In this document: positions 17,759 through 26,194 of the stretch, in pieces
How the letters are laid out: each line of letters starts with the position of its first letter
Numbering within the stretch: position 1 is the stretch's first letter
Assembly: GCA_002839415.1 (NCBI GenBank)
Contig: PGXZ01000004.1
Coordinates: 1-64,000 of the forward strand
Source: Candidatus Saccharibacteria bacterium HGW-Saccharibacteria-1
GTDB taxonomy: Bacteria > Patescibacteriota > Saccharimonadia > Saccharimonadales > Saccharimonadaceae
DNA length: 64,000 bases
Direction: 5' to 3'
Notes under the pieces: model-generated
The model's database searches: none
What the model was told of the DNA's origin: nothing
The model's input: the letters and a program-made list of their open reading frames with translations, nothing else
Translations under genes and position numbers: made by a program

Positions 17759-18940
17759 ATGGCAGATTTCGATCGAACCAAACCTCACGTAAATGTTGGT
17801 ACTATGGGCCACGTTGACCACGGTAAAACAACTTTAACTGCTGCTATTACAGCAACATTGGCAAAGCGACTTCCAAGTGAAGTAAACAAAGCTGTTGCTT
17901 ATGACCAAATCGACAACGCTCCAGAAGAGCGCGCACGTGGTATTACTATTGCTTCATCTCACCAAGAGTATGAATCAGAACTACGCCACTATGCTCACGT
18001 TGACATGCCAGGACATGCTGACTATGTTAAGAACATGATCACTGGTGCTGCTCAGATTGACGGTGCTATCTTGGTTGTGGCTGCTAATGACGGCCCATTG
18101 CCACAAACTCGTGAGCACGTTCTACTTGCAAAGCAAGTTGGTGTTCCAAAAATTCTTGTTTTCCTAAACAAGATGGACCTTGCAGATCCTGAACTAGTTG
18201 AACTAGTTGAAATGGATATTCGCGAGCTGTTGGCTAAAAACGGATTTGACGAAGATGCTCCAATCATCAAGGGTTCAGCTACTAAGGCCCTAGAAGGTGA
18301 CAAAGAGAACGAAGATGCAATTATGGAACTAGTCGCAGCATTAGACAGCTACGTACCAGAACCAGTTCGTGACCTAGACAAGCCATTCCTAATGCCAATT
18401 GAGGACGTATTCTCAATCAAGGGTCGTGGAACTGTTGCTACTGGTCGTATTGAACAAGGTATCATCAAACTTAATGACCCTGTTGAAATCGTTGGCCTAA
18501 AGGCTACTCAAACATCAGTTGTTACTGGTATTGAAGCTTTCAAAAAGAATCTTAATCAAGGTCAAGCAGGCGACAACGCTGGACTACTACTACGTGGTAT
18601 CGAGCGCGAGCAAATTGAACGCGGTCAAGTTGTTGTTAAGCCAGGTAGTTTGACTCCACACACAGAGTTTGACGCTGAAGTTTACATCTTGAAAAAAGAA
18701 GAAGGTGGACGACACACTCCATTTAGTAAGGGCTACAAGCCACAGTTCTACTTCCGTACAACTGACGTTACTGGTGAAGTTGAACTTCCAGCTGACAAAG
18801 AGTTGGTTATCCCTGGCGATACACTAACTTTCAAGGTTAAGTTGCTTGCACCTATTGCTATGGAGCAAGGCCTAAACTTCGCTATTCGTGAAGGTGGCAA
18901 AACTGTTGGTGCTGGTGTTGTTACGAAAATTGTAAAATAA
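17759..18940 (+). CDS. tuf: Translation elongation factor Tu
   Basis: GTPase that delivers aminoacyl-tRNA to the ribosome; 393 residues. [25 protein letters not shown] and GSA motifs are all normal, in contrast to EF-G in this window. RGITI (effector) is conserved and C-terminal barrels are complete. AGGAG precedes the ATG. The gene is monocistronic with its own promoter and strong terminator. It sits in the usual str-operon order, though 3.2 kb from fusA because accessory genes intervene. Confidence 0.98.
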   Translation: MADFDRTKPHVNVGTMGHVDHGKTTLTAAITATLAKRLPSEVNKAVAYDQIDNAPEERARGITIASSHQEYESELRHYAHVDMPGHADYVKNMITGAAQIDGAILVVAANDGPLPQTREHVLLAKQVGVPKILVFLNKMDLADPELVELVEMDIRELLAKNGFDEDAPIIKGSATKALEGDKENEDAIMELVAALDSYVPEPVRDLDKPFLMPIEDVFSIKGRGTVATGRIEQGIIKLNDPVEIVGLKATQTSVVTGIEAFKKNLNQGQAGDNAGLLLRGIEREQIERGQVVVKPGSLTPHTEFDAEVYILKKEEGGRHTPFSKGYKPQFYFRTTDVTGEVELPADKELVIPGDTLTFKVKLLAPIAMEQGLNFAIREGGKTVGAGVVTKIVK

Positions 18941-18963
18941 TACCACACACGATTAAATATCTT

Positions 18964-18998
18964 AAACACCCCCGAGTTTTCGGGGGTGTTTAGTTTTT
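18964..18998 (+). terminator. tuf intrinsic terminator
   Basis: AAACACCCCCGA and TCGGGGGTGTTT form a perfect 12-bp stem, followed by a T-rich tract. Confidence 0.93.
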
Positions 18999-19080
18999 AT
19001 GTTAATGCTTTTGCTTTAGTTTTAAAGTGATATGGGGTATGATTTAGATTATTACTTTTTTAAGTATTTGCTATTTAATA

Positions 19081-19106
19081 AGTCAAATTATTACAGTACA
19101 TATTGA
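19081..19106 (+). repeat. Cassette D left end (5' end)
   Basis: Core and inner block contiguous. Confidence 0.78.
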
Positions 19107-19131
19107 GGAAGCCATGACGTTGGGATTGATT

Positions 19132-19180
19132 CAAAGATGGCTATTGGTCTAGTGAAAAGTTAGATCATTAGCCGTCTTTG
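19132..19180 (+). promoter_or_regulatory. Leader stem-loop of cassette D
   Basis: CAAAGATGGCTA at 19132-19143 pairs with TAGCCGTCTTTG at 19169-19180, 12 bp with one wobble. Confidence 0.68.
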
Positions 19181-19218
19181 AGTCTGAGGACGGTAATTTA
19201 TAGAATCCGAGGTGTAAC

Positions 19219-19656
19219 ATGAACAAACTAATTCCAAATCCATTGTTTTTGTCTGTAAAGAAAACTATAAGACGTGTAAATAAGAGCGGGTATAACCTAG
19301 AAGAAGCTATGATGGCCAGCGGTTGCGCTGTGGTCTATTTTGCCGAAAGGGCACAGATTATGTACATCGATCCGTTCAAACCATTCAAAATAGATGATAA
19401 TCTCAAAAATGTAATTATCGCAAATTCTATGGAACTTACTAAATTTTATTTTGATAAACTAGCTGATGTAAACCCTAGCCGGTTATTTAGAAAGGATGAA
19501 ATTATTACCTGCATTGACTTAGCGTTAAGCGAGGCTACCCTAATGGTTTATGACGAAGATTCAGTAAAACCGAAGGAGGGCTGGGCTTATCCTAGTAATA
19601 TTCAGATTGCGAATGAAGCATCAGAGCAAGCAGGTGTTTATCTAGAGCTTGTATAG
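19219..19656 (+). CDS. Hypothetical protein in cassette D
   Basis: Not recognised. 145 residues, soluble, no signal peptide or membrane segment. The mid-part reads as alternating helix and strand, with the conserved-looking blocks YFAERAQIMYIDPFKPFKI and KEGWAYPSNIQIANEA. GAGGTG precedes the ATG at 19219. A terminator (19664-19695) follows directly, just inside the cassette's right end, so the cassette is a self-contained transcription unit except for an obvious promoter. Confidence 0.75.
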   Translation: MNKLIPNPLFLSVKKTIRRVNKSGYNLEEAMMASGCAVVYFAERAQIMYIDPFKPFKIDDNLKNVIIANSMELTKFYFDKLADVNPSRLFRKDEIITCIDLALSEATLMVYDEDSVKPKEGWAYPSNIQIANEASEQAGVYLELV

Positions 19657-19663
19657 TCGTTGC

Positions 19664-19694
19664 GGAGTCTAGAAACTAACTAGACTCCAATTTT
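19664..19694 (+). terminator. Terminator inside cassette D
   Basis: GGAGTCTAG at 19664-19672 pairs with CTAGACTCC at 19680-19688, then AATTTT. Confidence 0.82.
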
Positions 19695-19695
19695 C

Positions 19696-19724
19696 TCAAT
19701 ATGTACTATTGTAATGATTTGATT
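19696..19724 (-). repeat. Cassette D right end (3' end)
   Basis: Inner block, spacer TAT, core. Confidence 0.78.
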
Positions 19725-19793
19725 TAAATATATACAAAAGTAAATTTATGATTTCTTTTGTATTTTATAACGCTAGTGTTATACTTTTAATAA

Positions 19794-21029
19794 ATGAATG
19801 CGCGCAAAAAAAATAAAACGAGTGGCTTTACGATTGTCGAGCTAGTCATATCGATGGTTGTGATTGGGATACTGGCAACAATTATGTTTATTTCTTATGG
19901 TGGAATAATTAAAAAAGTCGCTGTCGAGAATTTAAAATCAGATTTGTTGAGCGCCACGAGTAAATTGGCTAAATTTAAGGCTACTTATGGTGTTTATCCG
20001 GTAACTATATCTTGCTCGGTGCCAGATAGTAAAACGAATCTATGTATTAAAGGTACTACGAGTGATACGATTTTTGCTTATAATGTCAACACTACTGCTA
20101 GTCCAGACACTTTCGGCTTGTCCGCTTCAAAAGGTAATGATGTTGACTTAAGCTATCGTACAGCCAATGGCTCTGAGCCAATTGCATGTCCAGCTGGCTA
20201 CATTGTTGTACCGGGTAGTAAAACTTATGGAACGAGCGATTTTTGTGTGATGAAGTATGAGGCTAAAATTAAAGGTAATGACAATGGAGCTACTACATAT
20301 GATTCCAGTTTTATTCCAGAAACAAGAGCTTCTGGTACTCCATGGGTTTACATAGATCAGATTGCAGCAAGGGATGAATCAAAAACCGTCTGTACTGGTT
20401 GTCATTTGATTTCCGAGGCAGAATGGATGACTATTGCACAGAATTTATTAAACGTTTCAAGTAATTGGAGCGGTGGAACTGTAGGTGTTGGGTATATATA
20501 TTCGGGACATAATGACACTGACCCAGAAAACGGTATCGCCGCCAGTAATGATGATGATGGATATTTTGGCACAAATGATTTTGCGGGAGATAATGGTGTA
20601 CCACCAGAAAGTACATTAATTGGAGATACTCAAAAAAGAACATTAACACTAACGAACGGCGAAGTAATTTGGGATTTTTCTGGCAACGTTAACGAATGGT
20701 CTGATGCTACTATAGCTGGGGGAAAGCCTGGAAACACCGATGACTCGGGCGCTTCTGTTTATTGGCGCAATTTCTCAAGCTTAACTTCAAAACCAGTATT
20801 ACCTGTAAATATTTATCCAGAGGGTACTGGTATTGAAGGGGCTTCATCCTGGACGTCTGAATCGATGGGTATTGGAAAGCTAGGTAGCAATTCGAACGAT
20901 ACGGAACTACGCGGGTTTAGGCGTGGTGGCGATTTTGATGATAGTGGAATTGACGGCGTATTGTCACTAAGAATTGATTCATCGCCTGATGGAATAGGTA
21001 ATAATAATGGTTTTCGCGTAGCTCGTTAA
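19794..21029 (+). CDS. Type IV pilin-like protein with C-terminal C-type-lectin/FGE-like domain
   Basis: Surface protein of 411 residues. Residues 11-35 are a class III signal and pilin helix (GFTIVELVISMVVIGIL), with Gly before Phe as the prepilin cleavage site. The C-terminal 270 residues resemble the formylglycine-enzyme/C-type lectin fold: CPAGYIVVPG, CVMKYEAK, SEAEWMTIA, FSGNVNEWSD, RGFRRGGDF and the closing GFRVAR. That ending is shared with diversity-generating retroelement target proteins. TATACT at 19780-19785, eight bases before the ATG, suggests a leaderless transcript. It probably mediates attachment to other cells. Confidence 0.82.
   Translation: MNARKKNKTSGFTIVELVISMVVIGILATIMFISYGGIIKKVAVENLKSDLLSATSKLAKFKATYGVYPVTISCSVPDSKTNLCIKGTTSDTIFAYNVNTTASPDTFGLSASKGNDVDLSYRTANGSEPIACPAGYIVVPGSKTYGTSDFCVMKYEAKIKGNDNGATTYDSSFIPETRASGTPWVYIDQIAARDESKTVCTGCHLISEAEWMTIAQNLLNVSSNWSGGTVGVGYIYSGHNDTDPENGIAASNDDDGYFGTNDFAGDNGVPPESTLIGDTQKRTLTLTNGEVIWDFSGNVNEWSDATIAGGKPGNTDDSGASVYWRNFSSLTSKPVLPVNIYPEGTGIEGASSWTSESMGIGKLGSNSNDTELRGFRRGGDFDDSGIDGVLSLRIDSSPDGIGNNNGFRVAR
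20905..21029 (+). other. Possible variable-repeat region of a retroelement target
   Basis: The last 40 codons encode LRGFRRGGDF, then SLRIDSSPDG and NNNGFRVAR, the layout of the variable region in C-type-lectin targets of diversity-generating retroelements. No reverse transcriptase or template repeat is seen in this window, so the link is similarity only. Confidence 0.35.
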
Positions 21030-21342
21030 TTTTTTGAGTTATACGTTTATTCTTTTGATAGCTCGCATGTATTACTTTATAAGATAAATTTTAATTTAAT
21101 GTTATTGATTTTAAATACCGAAGTTAATGGAGGCTGGTATTGATTTAAGTGCTTGAAGTGACTTTATCTAGGTATTTTATAGTAAAATTAATTTTATCGC
21201 TAAGGATTTGCCTTATTAGTCAAAAAGTGATAATATTTAAACCGTATTATTAATCATATCGAGAACTCGGCAATGGCGGAACAAAACCGAACCACAGCAG
21301 AGGTTACGATATAGCACATCCGCATTTGCGGGAGGAAAACAA
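21030..21342. other. Intergenic region before rpsJ
   Basis: 313 bases without an ORF. A CCGC-ATTT-GCGG hairpin (21319-21330) overlaps the start of the GGGAGG ribosome site of rpsJ and may modulate its translation. TTGCCT followed after 17 bases by TAATAT near 21210-21240 is a weak promoter candidate. No template-repeat-like copy of the preceding gene's 3' end is visible. Confidence 0.4.
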
Positions 21343-21666
21343 ATGGCAGACAAGCAAGAACAAAGTCTACGTATTCGTATTCGCCTAAAGGCTTACGACT
21401 ACAAAGTAATCGATCAATCAGCAAAACAAATTATTGACACAGCAATCAGGACTGGTGCAAGTATTGCAGGCCCAGTACCGCTTCCTACTCGTCGAAGTAT
21501 GTATACTGTTGTTAAATCACCACATGTCTATAAAAAGGGCGGTGAAGCATTTGAAATGCGTATTCACAAACGTCTTATTGACATTACTAATGCAACACCA
21601 AAGACAATCGATAGCTTGCAAAATTTAAGTTTGCCAGCTGGTGTTGACGCCGAAATCCGAATGTAG
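21343..21666 (+). CDS. rpsJ: Ribosomal protein uS10
   Basis: Small-subunit head protein, also a transcription antitermination partner (NusE). 107 residues, normal. [16 protein letters not shown] and GPVPLPTRR are the family signatures. GGGAGG lies upstream. It is normally the first gene of the S10 operon, but here a terminator (21689) and 2.9 kb of accessory genes separate it from rplC, so it must be transcribed independently of the rest. Confidence 0.98.
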   Translation: MADKQEQSLRIRIRLKAYDYKVIDQSAKQIIDTAIRTGASIAGPVPLPTRRSMYTVVKSPHVYKKGGEAFEMRIHKRLIDITNATPKTIDSLQNLSLPAGVDAEIRM

Positions 21667-21688
21667 TTAAAACCTCGCGGTAATAAAC

Positions 21689-21716
21689 AACCTCACAATT
21701 TCGTGAGGTTATTTAT
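21689..21716. terminator. Terminator between rpsJ and the convergent H1-like gene
   Basis: AACCTCAC and GTGAGGTT form the stem, with T-rich flanks on both strands, so it could serve both genes. Confidence 0.75.
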
Positions 21717-21732
21717 TTGGTTGCTGTCCGTA

Positions 21733-22062
21733 TTAAGAAACGCGGATACTGTCGATAATGCGCATAGTTTCAAGTTGGATATTGCTAATCCAAAGAACTA
21801 GTAGCATGATGTAGATTAAAAGAATTGACCAATAAACTGTCTGCTCGGTGATTTTGAAAGACATAAATGTGCTTGGCTCTTTGCAAACTTTGAAAGATTC
21901 TTGCTTTGCTGAACGCTTTGCCTTTACTGGAGTAACCTTTTTGCTAACAGTAGCTTTTTTAACTGTCGTTTTAGCTGCGACTGTTTTTTTAGCAGTAGTC
22001 TTTTTTGCTACTGGCTTTTTAGCGACAGGTTTCTTAGTTGTTGGTTTCTTTTCAGTTGCCAT
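21733..22062 (-). CDS. Histone-H1-like Lys/Ala-rich protein with C-terminal membrane anchor
   Basis: 109 residues. Residues 1-55 are low-complexity basic repeats (TKKPVAKKPVAKK, then TVAAKTTVKK) like bacterial H1-type nucleoid proteins or RNA-binding tails. Residues 75-95 form one hydrophobic helix (VYWSILLIYIMLLVLWI), followed by a short tail. AGGAG precedes the ATG. H1-like proteins are normally soluble, so a membrane-anchored form is odd; it could tether DNA or RNA to the membrane or be a low-complexity linker. Function is inference only. Confidence 0.7.
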   Translation of the reverse strand: MATEKKPTTKKPVAKKPVAKKTTAKKTVAAKTTVKKATVSKKVTPVKAKRSAKQESFKVCKEPSTFMSFKITEQTVYWSILLIYIMLLVLWISNIQLETMRIIDSIRVS

Positions 22063-22151
22063 ATGGCCATTTCTCCTTTGATAATCTTTATAAAAACAGT
22101 ATGACTGATTTTGATGATAAACTCAAGCGTTATGGAAATTTTGTTGTAAAA

Positions 22152-22979
22152 TTAGTAATTCGTACCACCGCTAACACCGAAGAATTCTTCTAATGTGATA
22201 ATTGACTGTTTTTTCATTTCAGCTGCTAGCTCTCGACCAATGTAGCGATAGTGCCATGGTTCGTTTTTGTAACCCGTAATTGACTGTTTGTCGGTTGTAT
22301 AACGTAACAGAAAACCGTATTCGTATGCATGAGCCGCCAACCACGAACCTTCAGCGGTTGTCGCAAAGCAGTCATCAAAATTACAGCCAGAATTGCCAAT
22401 ACTACCAAAATCAATAGCCAAGCCTGTTTGGTGCTCGCTATATCCCGGCCTAGCGCTGAACGTATCGGCAGCAACTTGACCGTTACTAGCCACATAATTG
22501 TTATATAGCGTGTTTTGAGTACTATAGGAGCGATAACTGCTAACAGCTGTCAACGTTACCGATGCTGAACTAGCGGCCTGCGTCATGGCTCTTAAATCAT
22601 CAATAGCCTTGCTACTGATAGTCGCATTGCCATAGGTTACTAAGTCGCTGGGGGCGAACTGGGCTGGGTTTAGTTGATGTTGTTTGTTTGCAACGATCCA
22701 GATACTTGATGGATCAGTGGTTGAATATTTGGATTTATCAAACGCGGTTGTGATTGTTTTAGGCTCGGTTTTGGTGACTTCGGGCGTTGATTGTTTTGCA
22801 GTCACGCTTTCTTGTGCCTTGACAGTTTCGGATTTTTTGGTTGTAACGCTTTTAGGGACGGTCGGAGAGTGGGCTGGATTATAGTTAATAAAAATTATCA
22901 CTCCAAAGCATACGCTAACAGCAAGTAGTATTGCGGGTAATATTAACGTTTTTTTGGAACGATTTTGTGCTATTTTCAT
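22152..22979 (-). CDS. VanY-type D-alanyl-D-alanine carboxypeptidase
   Basis: Zinc peptidase that trims the terminal D-Ala of peptidoglycan stem peptides. 275 residues. An N-terminal membrane anchor (about 11-32) is followed by a Pro/Thr/Lys-rich linker (35-75) and the catalytic domain. Metal ligands are visible in SEHQTGLAID (His and Asp) and EPWHYRYIG (His), with YRS before them. It acts outside the cell on the cell's own wall or a neighbour's. It lies divergently from the broken pilin gene, across a repeat-rich gap. Confidence 0.9.
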   Translation of the reverse strand: MKIAQNRSKKTLILPAILLAVSVCFGVIIFINYNPAHSPTVPKSVTTKKSETVKAQESVTAKQSTPEVTKTEPKTITTAFDKSKYSTTDPSSIWIVANKQHQLNPAQFAPSDLVTYGNATISSKAIDDLRAMTQAASSASVTLTAVSSYRSYSTQNTLYNNYVASNGQVAADTFSARPGYSEHQTGLAIDFGSIGNSGCNFDDCFATTAEGSWLAAHAYEYGFLLRYTTDKQSITGYKNEPWHYRYIGRELAAEMKKQSIITLEEFFGVSGGTNY

Positions 22980-23126
22980 AAGATGATTTTAGCATAAAAT
23001 GTATTCATTTTGTTTTGTCATTTAAAGAAACGAACTTGCTGAAAAAACTATACCCAACAATCCATCAAAAATATCCCCAAACTCCTTCGCCCCAGTTTTA
23101 ATAAGGGCGGTCGCATTATTGTACAT

Positions 23127-23240
23127 AATAACCAATCACCCACACTCCCACAACGGCTTCACGCCGGGCCATCCAAGGGCTCCGGCGCCTTGTCTCGCCT
23201 CGGGTTGCAGATGTTGTGGAAATATGGCTAATTGGTTATT
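23127..23240. repeat. GC-rich nested palindrome
   Basis: AATAACCAAT at 23127-23136 is perfectly inverted as ATTGGTTATT at 23231-23240; CCACAAC at 23148-23154 pairs with GTTGTGG at 23213-23219; inside, GCCGG-GCC pairs with GGGC-CCGGC around an ATCCAA loop. The core is much richer in G+C than its surroundings. It is a folded single-strand or RNA element of unknown kind. Confidence 0.6.
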
Positions 23241-23267
23241 AGCTTGCGCAATCTTGTATTACTAAAC

Positions 23268-23388
23268 GTTATTTTATATCTTAATATTATTTAAAACAAT
23301 AGACATTCTTCTTTTGTCATCAAAAGAAGGAAAACTGCTGGGGTTTATAAAATATCGCGTTTAAAATAATATTAAGATATAAAATAAC
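23268..23388. repeat. 121-bp element with 30-bp inverted ends
   Basis: The 30 bases at 23268-23297 match the reverse complement of 23359-23388 at 29 of 30 positions (start GTTATTTTATATC). The interior has a second hairpin, TTCTTTTG-TCAT-CAAAAGAA, at about 23309-23328. There is no ORF. It resembles a miniature inverted-repeat element and differs from cassette ends. The rest of the 22980-23463 gap shows no gene. Confidence 0.65.
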
Positions 23389-23463
23389 TTTAAACATAAT
23401 CATATTCATAATATTTATATATAAACAAAATAGAATAATAAATTGTAAAAGGGTAACTACACT

Positions 23464-24426
23464 ATGACCTTAAAAACTAATAAATTCAAACCTAAAAACA
23501 AACCATTAGGTTTCACCATCGTAGAGTTATTAGTAGTCACAGCAGTAATAGGTATCCTAGCTGCCATAACCATAGTCTCCTACACAGGCATAACCAAAAA
23601 AGCCAACGAATCAACCCTGTAATCAGACCTAGCTACAGCCAAGAAGCAATTCGCCCTATACTATACAGAACACGGAGTATACCCAACCGGTCTAAATGAA
23701 AATAAATGCCCAACAGGAACAACTAATCCATCCCCTGACACTAACTATTGTCTTAAGCCTAGTTCTGGTGATGATATAGAAATTTCTGAAGCTGATGGTA
23801 GTAAATATAAACTTACTGCTACTAAAGGTACGCTTGTGCTTACTATCACTGATAATTCTGGACTAACTGCAAACGACCCAGACTGGGTAACAATCGGTAC
23901 TCAAAAGTGGGCTAGAAAAAATTTGAATGTCGGGGTTATGATTGATGGCAGTCAATACCAGACGAACAATTCTTTAGTTGAAAAAAATTGCTATGATAAC
24001 CTAGAGTCTAACTGTACAAAATATGGTGGTTTATACCAATGGCGCGAAATGATGGCATACGTTCCAGACACCGAGGCTGAAGGTACTAGGGGTGTATGCC
24101 CTGTGGGTTCACACGTTCCAACGGAATTAGAATGGAAAGCATTGTTTACATATCTTGGCGGCATTGAAATCGCGGGCATGAAACTGAGTTCGTCTGGTGG
24201 TGTTGGTTTTGATATGATGTTTGGTGGAATGAGATTTGCCGGGGCGGGAGGCTTTCATGAAAAAGATACTTATGCATATAATTGGTCGAGTAGCCATATT
24301 GTAGGTGTACCGTGGAATTCGTGGCAATTCGGAAATTATTATAGCGGCCAGGGTGCTGGTACGAATCTTACTGAGTTTGCATACGATAAGTCCTTTGCAC
24401 TTTCTGTACGATGCTTAAAAGACTAA
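23464..24426 (+). pseudogene. Type IV pilin with Fibrobacter-type paralogous domain, interrupted by a stop codon
   Basis: Reading from ATG 23464, residues 14-35 give a pilin helix (GFTIVELLVVTAVIGILAA). Codon 53 is TAA (23620-23622) where CAA (Gln) is expected; the frame then stays open for 268 codons. The downstream part (TIGTQKWARKNLNVG, GVCPVGSHVPTELEWKALF, YAYNWSSS, SFALSVRCLKD) matches the Fibro_major/TIGR02145 type of secreted domain. One C-to-T change explains the break, so it is recent. The first 80 codons favour C- and A-ending codons unlike neighbouring genes. Confidence 0.8.
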
Positions 24427-24528
24427 CGTGCCTATCCTAACAATCTAGTTATAAAGGAGCTTGTTTTATTGACTATTAACAGATAGTGTGCTAGTGTTAG
24501 TAGGTAACTTATTACGAAATATAAAACG

Positions 24529-24582
24529 ATTCTTGGTGAATTGGTAAGTCTAACAGATTAGATACTGCCTTCCACCAAGAAT
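24529..24582 (+). promoter_or_regulatory. Structured leader of the rplC operon
   Basis: ATTCTTGGTG at 24529-24538 pairs perfectly with CACCAAGAAT at 24573-24582; an inner TCTAA-CAGA-TTAGA hairpin lies between. It ends 22 bases before rplC. S10 leaders in other bacteria bind uL4 for feedback control; rplD is the second gene here, so the same role is possible. Confidence 0.6.
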
Positions 24583-24604
24583 TTTAAGTGGGAGCAAAAG
24601 CGCT

Positions 24605-25219
24605 ATGAAAGCACTTCTCGGTACCAAAATTGGTATGACCCAAATCATTAGTGAGAACGGTGTTGCAATTCCTGTAACATTGATTCAAGCTGGCCCTGTG
24701 ACTGTTACTCAGGTAAAGACCGTCGAAACCGATGGCTATACTGCAGTTCAAGTGGCATATGGTGAGGGTAAGAACCTGAGCAAGGCCGTGGCTGGACATG
24801 TAAAGTCTGCCAAAGTGACACCGAAGCATATTCGGGAAATCCGTGTAACAGAACTACCAGATGGCCTATCGGTAGGAAGCACGTTTGACGTAACAACCTT
24901 TTCACTAGGAGACATCGTTGATGTTACTGGTACAAGCAAAGGTAAGGGTTTTGCAGGAACTGTAAAACGACATAACTTTAATACCAGCAGACATACACAC
25001 GGTGGAAACGGTGATGTACGAAAGCCAGGATCAATCGGATCAATGTATCCTCAAAAAGTTTTCCGCGGTAAGCGAATGGCAGGACGAATGGGACATGACC
25101 AAGTTACGGTCAAAAACCTAGTTGTTGCCTACGTTGACCTAGAGAATAATTTGATTGGTCTTCGTGGTGCTGTTCCAGGTCCTAAAAAAGGTCTGATTAC
25201 TATCGGAGGAAAAGCATAA
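24605..25219 (+). CDS. rplC: Ribosomal protein uL3
   Basis: Large-subunit assembly initiator near the peptidyl-transferase centre; 204 residues, normal. MKALLGTKIGMTQI start, GTSKGKGFAGTVKRHNF and GGNGDVRKPGSIG (with the glutamine-modified loop region) are visible. GGGAG precedes the ATG. First gene of the operon since rpsJ is detached; its stop overlaps the rplD ATG by one base. Confidence 0.98.
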   Translation: MKALLGTKIGMTQIISENGVAIPVTLIQAGPVTVTQVKTVETDGYTAVQVAYGEGKNLSKAVAGHVKSAKVTPKHIREIRVTELPDGLSVGSTFDVTTFSLGDIVDVTGTSKGKGFAGTVKRHNFNTSRHTHGGNGDVRKPGSIGSMYPQKVFRGKRMAGRMGHDQVTVKNLVVAYVDLENNLIGLRGAVPGPKKGLITIGGKA

Positions 25220-25836
25220 TGGCTGATACTACAAAAGCACCTGCTAAGATTACTTTACCTAGTGAAGTTTTTGAAGTAGAAGTAACTAACCACGAACTAT
25301 TAAAGCTTGCCTATGATAGTTACCTTGCAAACTCACGTACTGCTAGTGCAACCACTAAGCAACGCGGTGAAGTTCGCGGTGGTGGTAAAAAACCATGGAA
25401 GCAAAAAGGCACAGGACGTGCACGTTTCGGTTCATCACGTAACCCAATTTGGCGCGGTGGTGGTATCGTATTTGGACCACGTGGCAATGAGAATTACACA
25501 AAGCGACTTTCTACAACAAGCAAGCGCGTTGCTCTTCGCCAAGCTCTTACACTTTCGAATAAATCTAATAAAATCGTTGTTCTTGATTTCAAGACAACTG
25601 GTAAAACTAGCGAAACAGTCAAATTCTTGGCTGATAACAAGCTAGAGCGCCGAGTACTAATGGTTGTCGACGAAAAGACTCCAGAACTACTACGCGCAAC
25701 AAATAACCTTCAGAACGTATTGTTGGTACGCGCTAATTACCTTAGTGTTTATCACATTATTAACGCTGACAAGGTCGTATTATCAACTAAATCAGTAGAT
25801 ATCATTAAAGACTGGCTAGTCGGAGGGGATAAATAA
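25219..25836 (+). CDS. rplD: Ribosomal protein uL4
   Basis: Lines the exit tunnel and is a potential autoregulator of this operon through the leader at 24529. 205 residues. The extended tunnel loop is present (RGEVRGGGKKPWKQKGTG, FGPRGNENYTKRL). It overlaps rplC by one base (TAATG) and is one base from rplW. Confidence 0.97.
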   Translation: MADTTKAPAKITLPSEVFEVEVTNHELLKLAYDSYLANSRTASATTKQRGEVRGGGKKPWKQKGTGRARFGSSRNPIWRGGGIVFGPRGNENYTKRLSTTSKRVALRQALTLSNKSNKIVVLDFKTTGKTSETVKFLADNKLERRVLMVVDEKTPELLRATNNLQNVLLVRANYLSVYHIINADKVVLSTKSVDIIKDWLVGGDK

Positions 25837-25837
25837 T

Positions 25838-26194
25838 ATGACAAATCTAATTAACGTATTCCCACGAGCTACTGAAAAAGCGTATGCGCAGTCAAAGAAT
25901 AATATCTATGTTTTTGAAGCACCACTAAATGCTAACAAGCAACAAATCGTGGCAGCTATCGAAGCTCAATTCGGTGTTAAAATCGTAAACATTAAAACTT
26001 TGATCCAAAATGGAAAAGCGATTCGTTTTTCTAAGGGTAAGCGAAGCCAACCTGGCAAAACTACTCGTAAGGATCTAAAGAAAGCTTACGTAACATTAGC
26101 AGAAGGCGACAAAATTAGTATTTTTGACGAACCTGCCGAAGTAGAGCCTACAAAAAAGGCTGATAAAAAAGCTGCAAAGAAGGAGACTAAGTAA
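25838..26194 (+). CDS. rplW: Ribosomal protein uL23
   Basis: Tunnel-exit protein that docks SRP and trigger factor. 118 residues with NIYVFEAPLNANKQQI and KRSQPGKTTRKDLKKAYVTL, the RNA-binding loop and last strand. A Lys/Ala/Glu-rich extension of about 20 residues follows the family core. Its stop overlaps the rplB start by one base. Confidence 0.96.
   Translation: MTNLINVFPRATEKAYAQSKNNIYVFEAPLNANKQQIVAAIEAQFGVKIVNIKTLIQNGKAIRFSKGKRSQPGKTTRKDLKKAYVTLAEGDKISIFDEPAEVEPTKKADKKAAKKETK

Larger units (their letters stand above)
19081..19724 (+). mobile_element. Gene cassette D bounded by paired inverted ends
   Basis: Left core AGTCAAATTATTACA at 19081-19095 with inner block GTACATATTGA at 19096-19106 (no spacer). 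The right end has TCAATATGTAC at 19696-19706, spacer TAT, and TGTAATGATTTGATT at 19710-19724. The 11-base inner blocks are perfect inverted copies of each other yet differ from those of cassettes A, B and E. The cargo is one 145-residue protein with a leader stem-loop and terminator. TTTAA-like sequence flanks both ends. Confidence 0.72.

Noticed and set aside
21733-22081. Plus-strand hydrophobic ORF opposite the H1-like gene
   Set aside because: It is the antisense shadow of the Lys/Ala repeats; no ribosome site, and the minus-strand frame is better supported.
23127-23240. Integron attC site
   Set aside because: The GTTGTGG/CCACAAC boxes do not fit the GTTRRRY/RYYYAAC consensus, and no integrase is in the window.
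23620-23622. Alternative genetic code explaining the stop in the pilin
   Set aside because: TAA is used as the normal stop by most genes here, so reassignment is not credible.
24500-24520. Lone cassette-like half site (AACTTATTACG) before rplC
   Set aside because: Too weak a match, no inner block and no partner.
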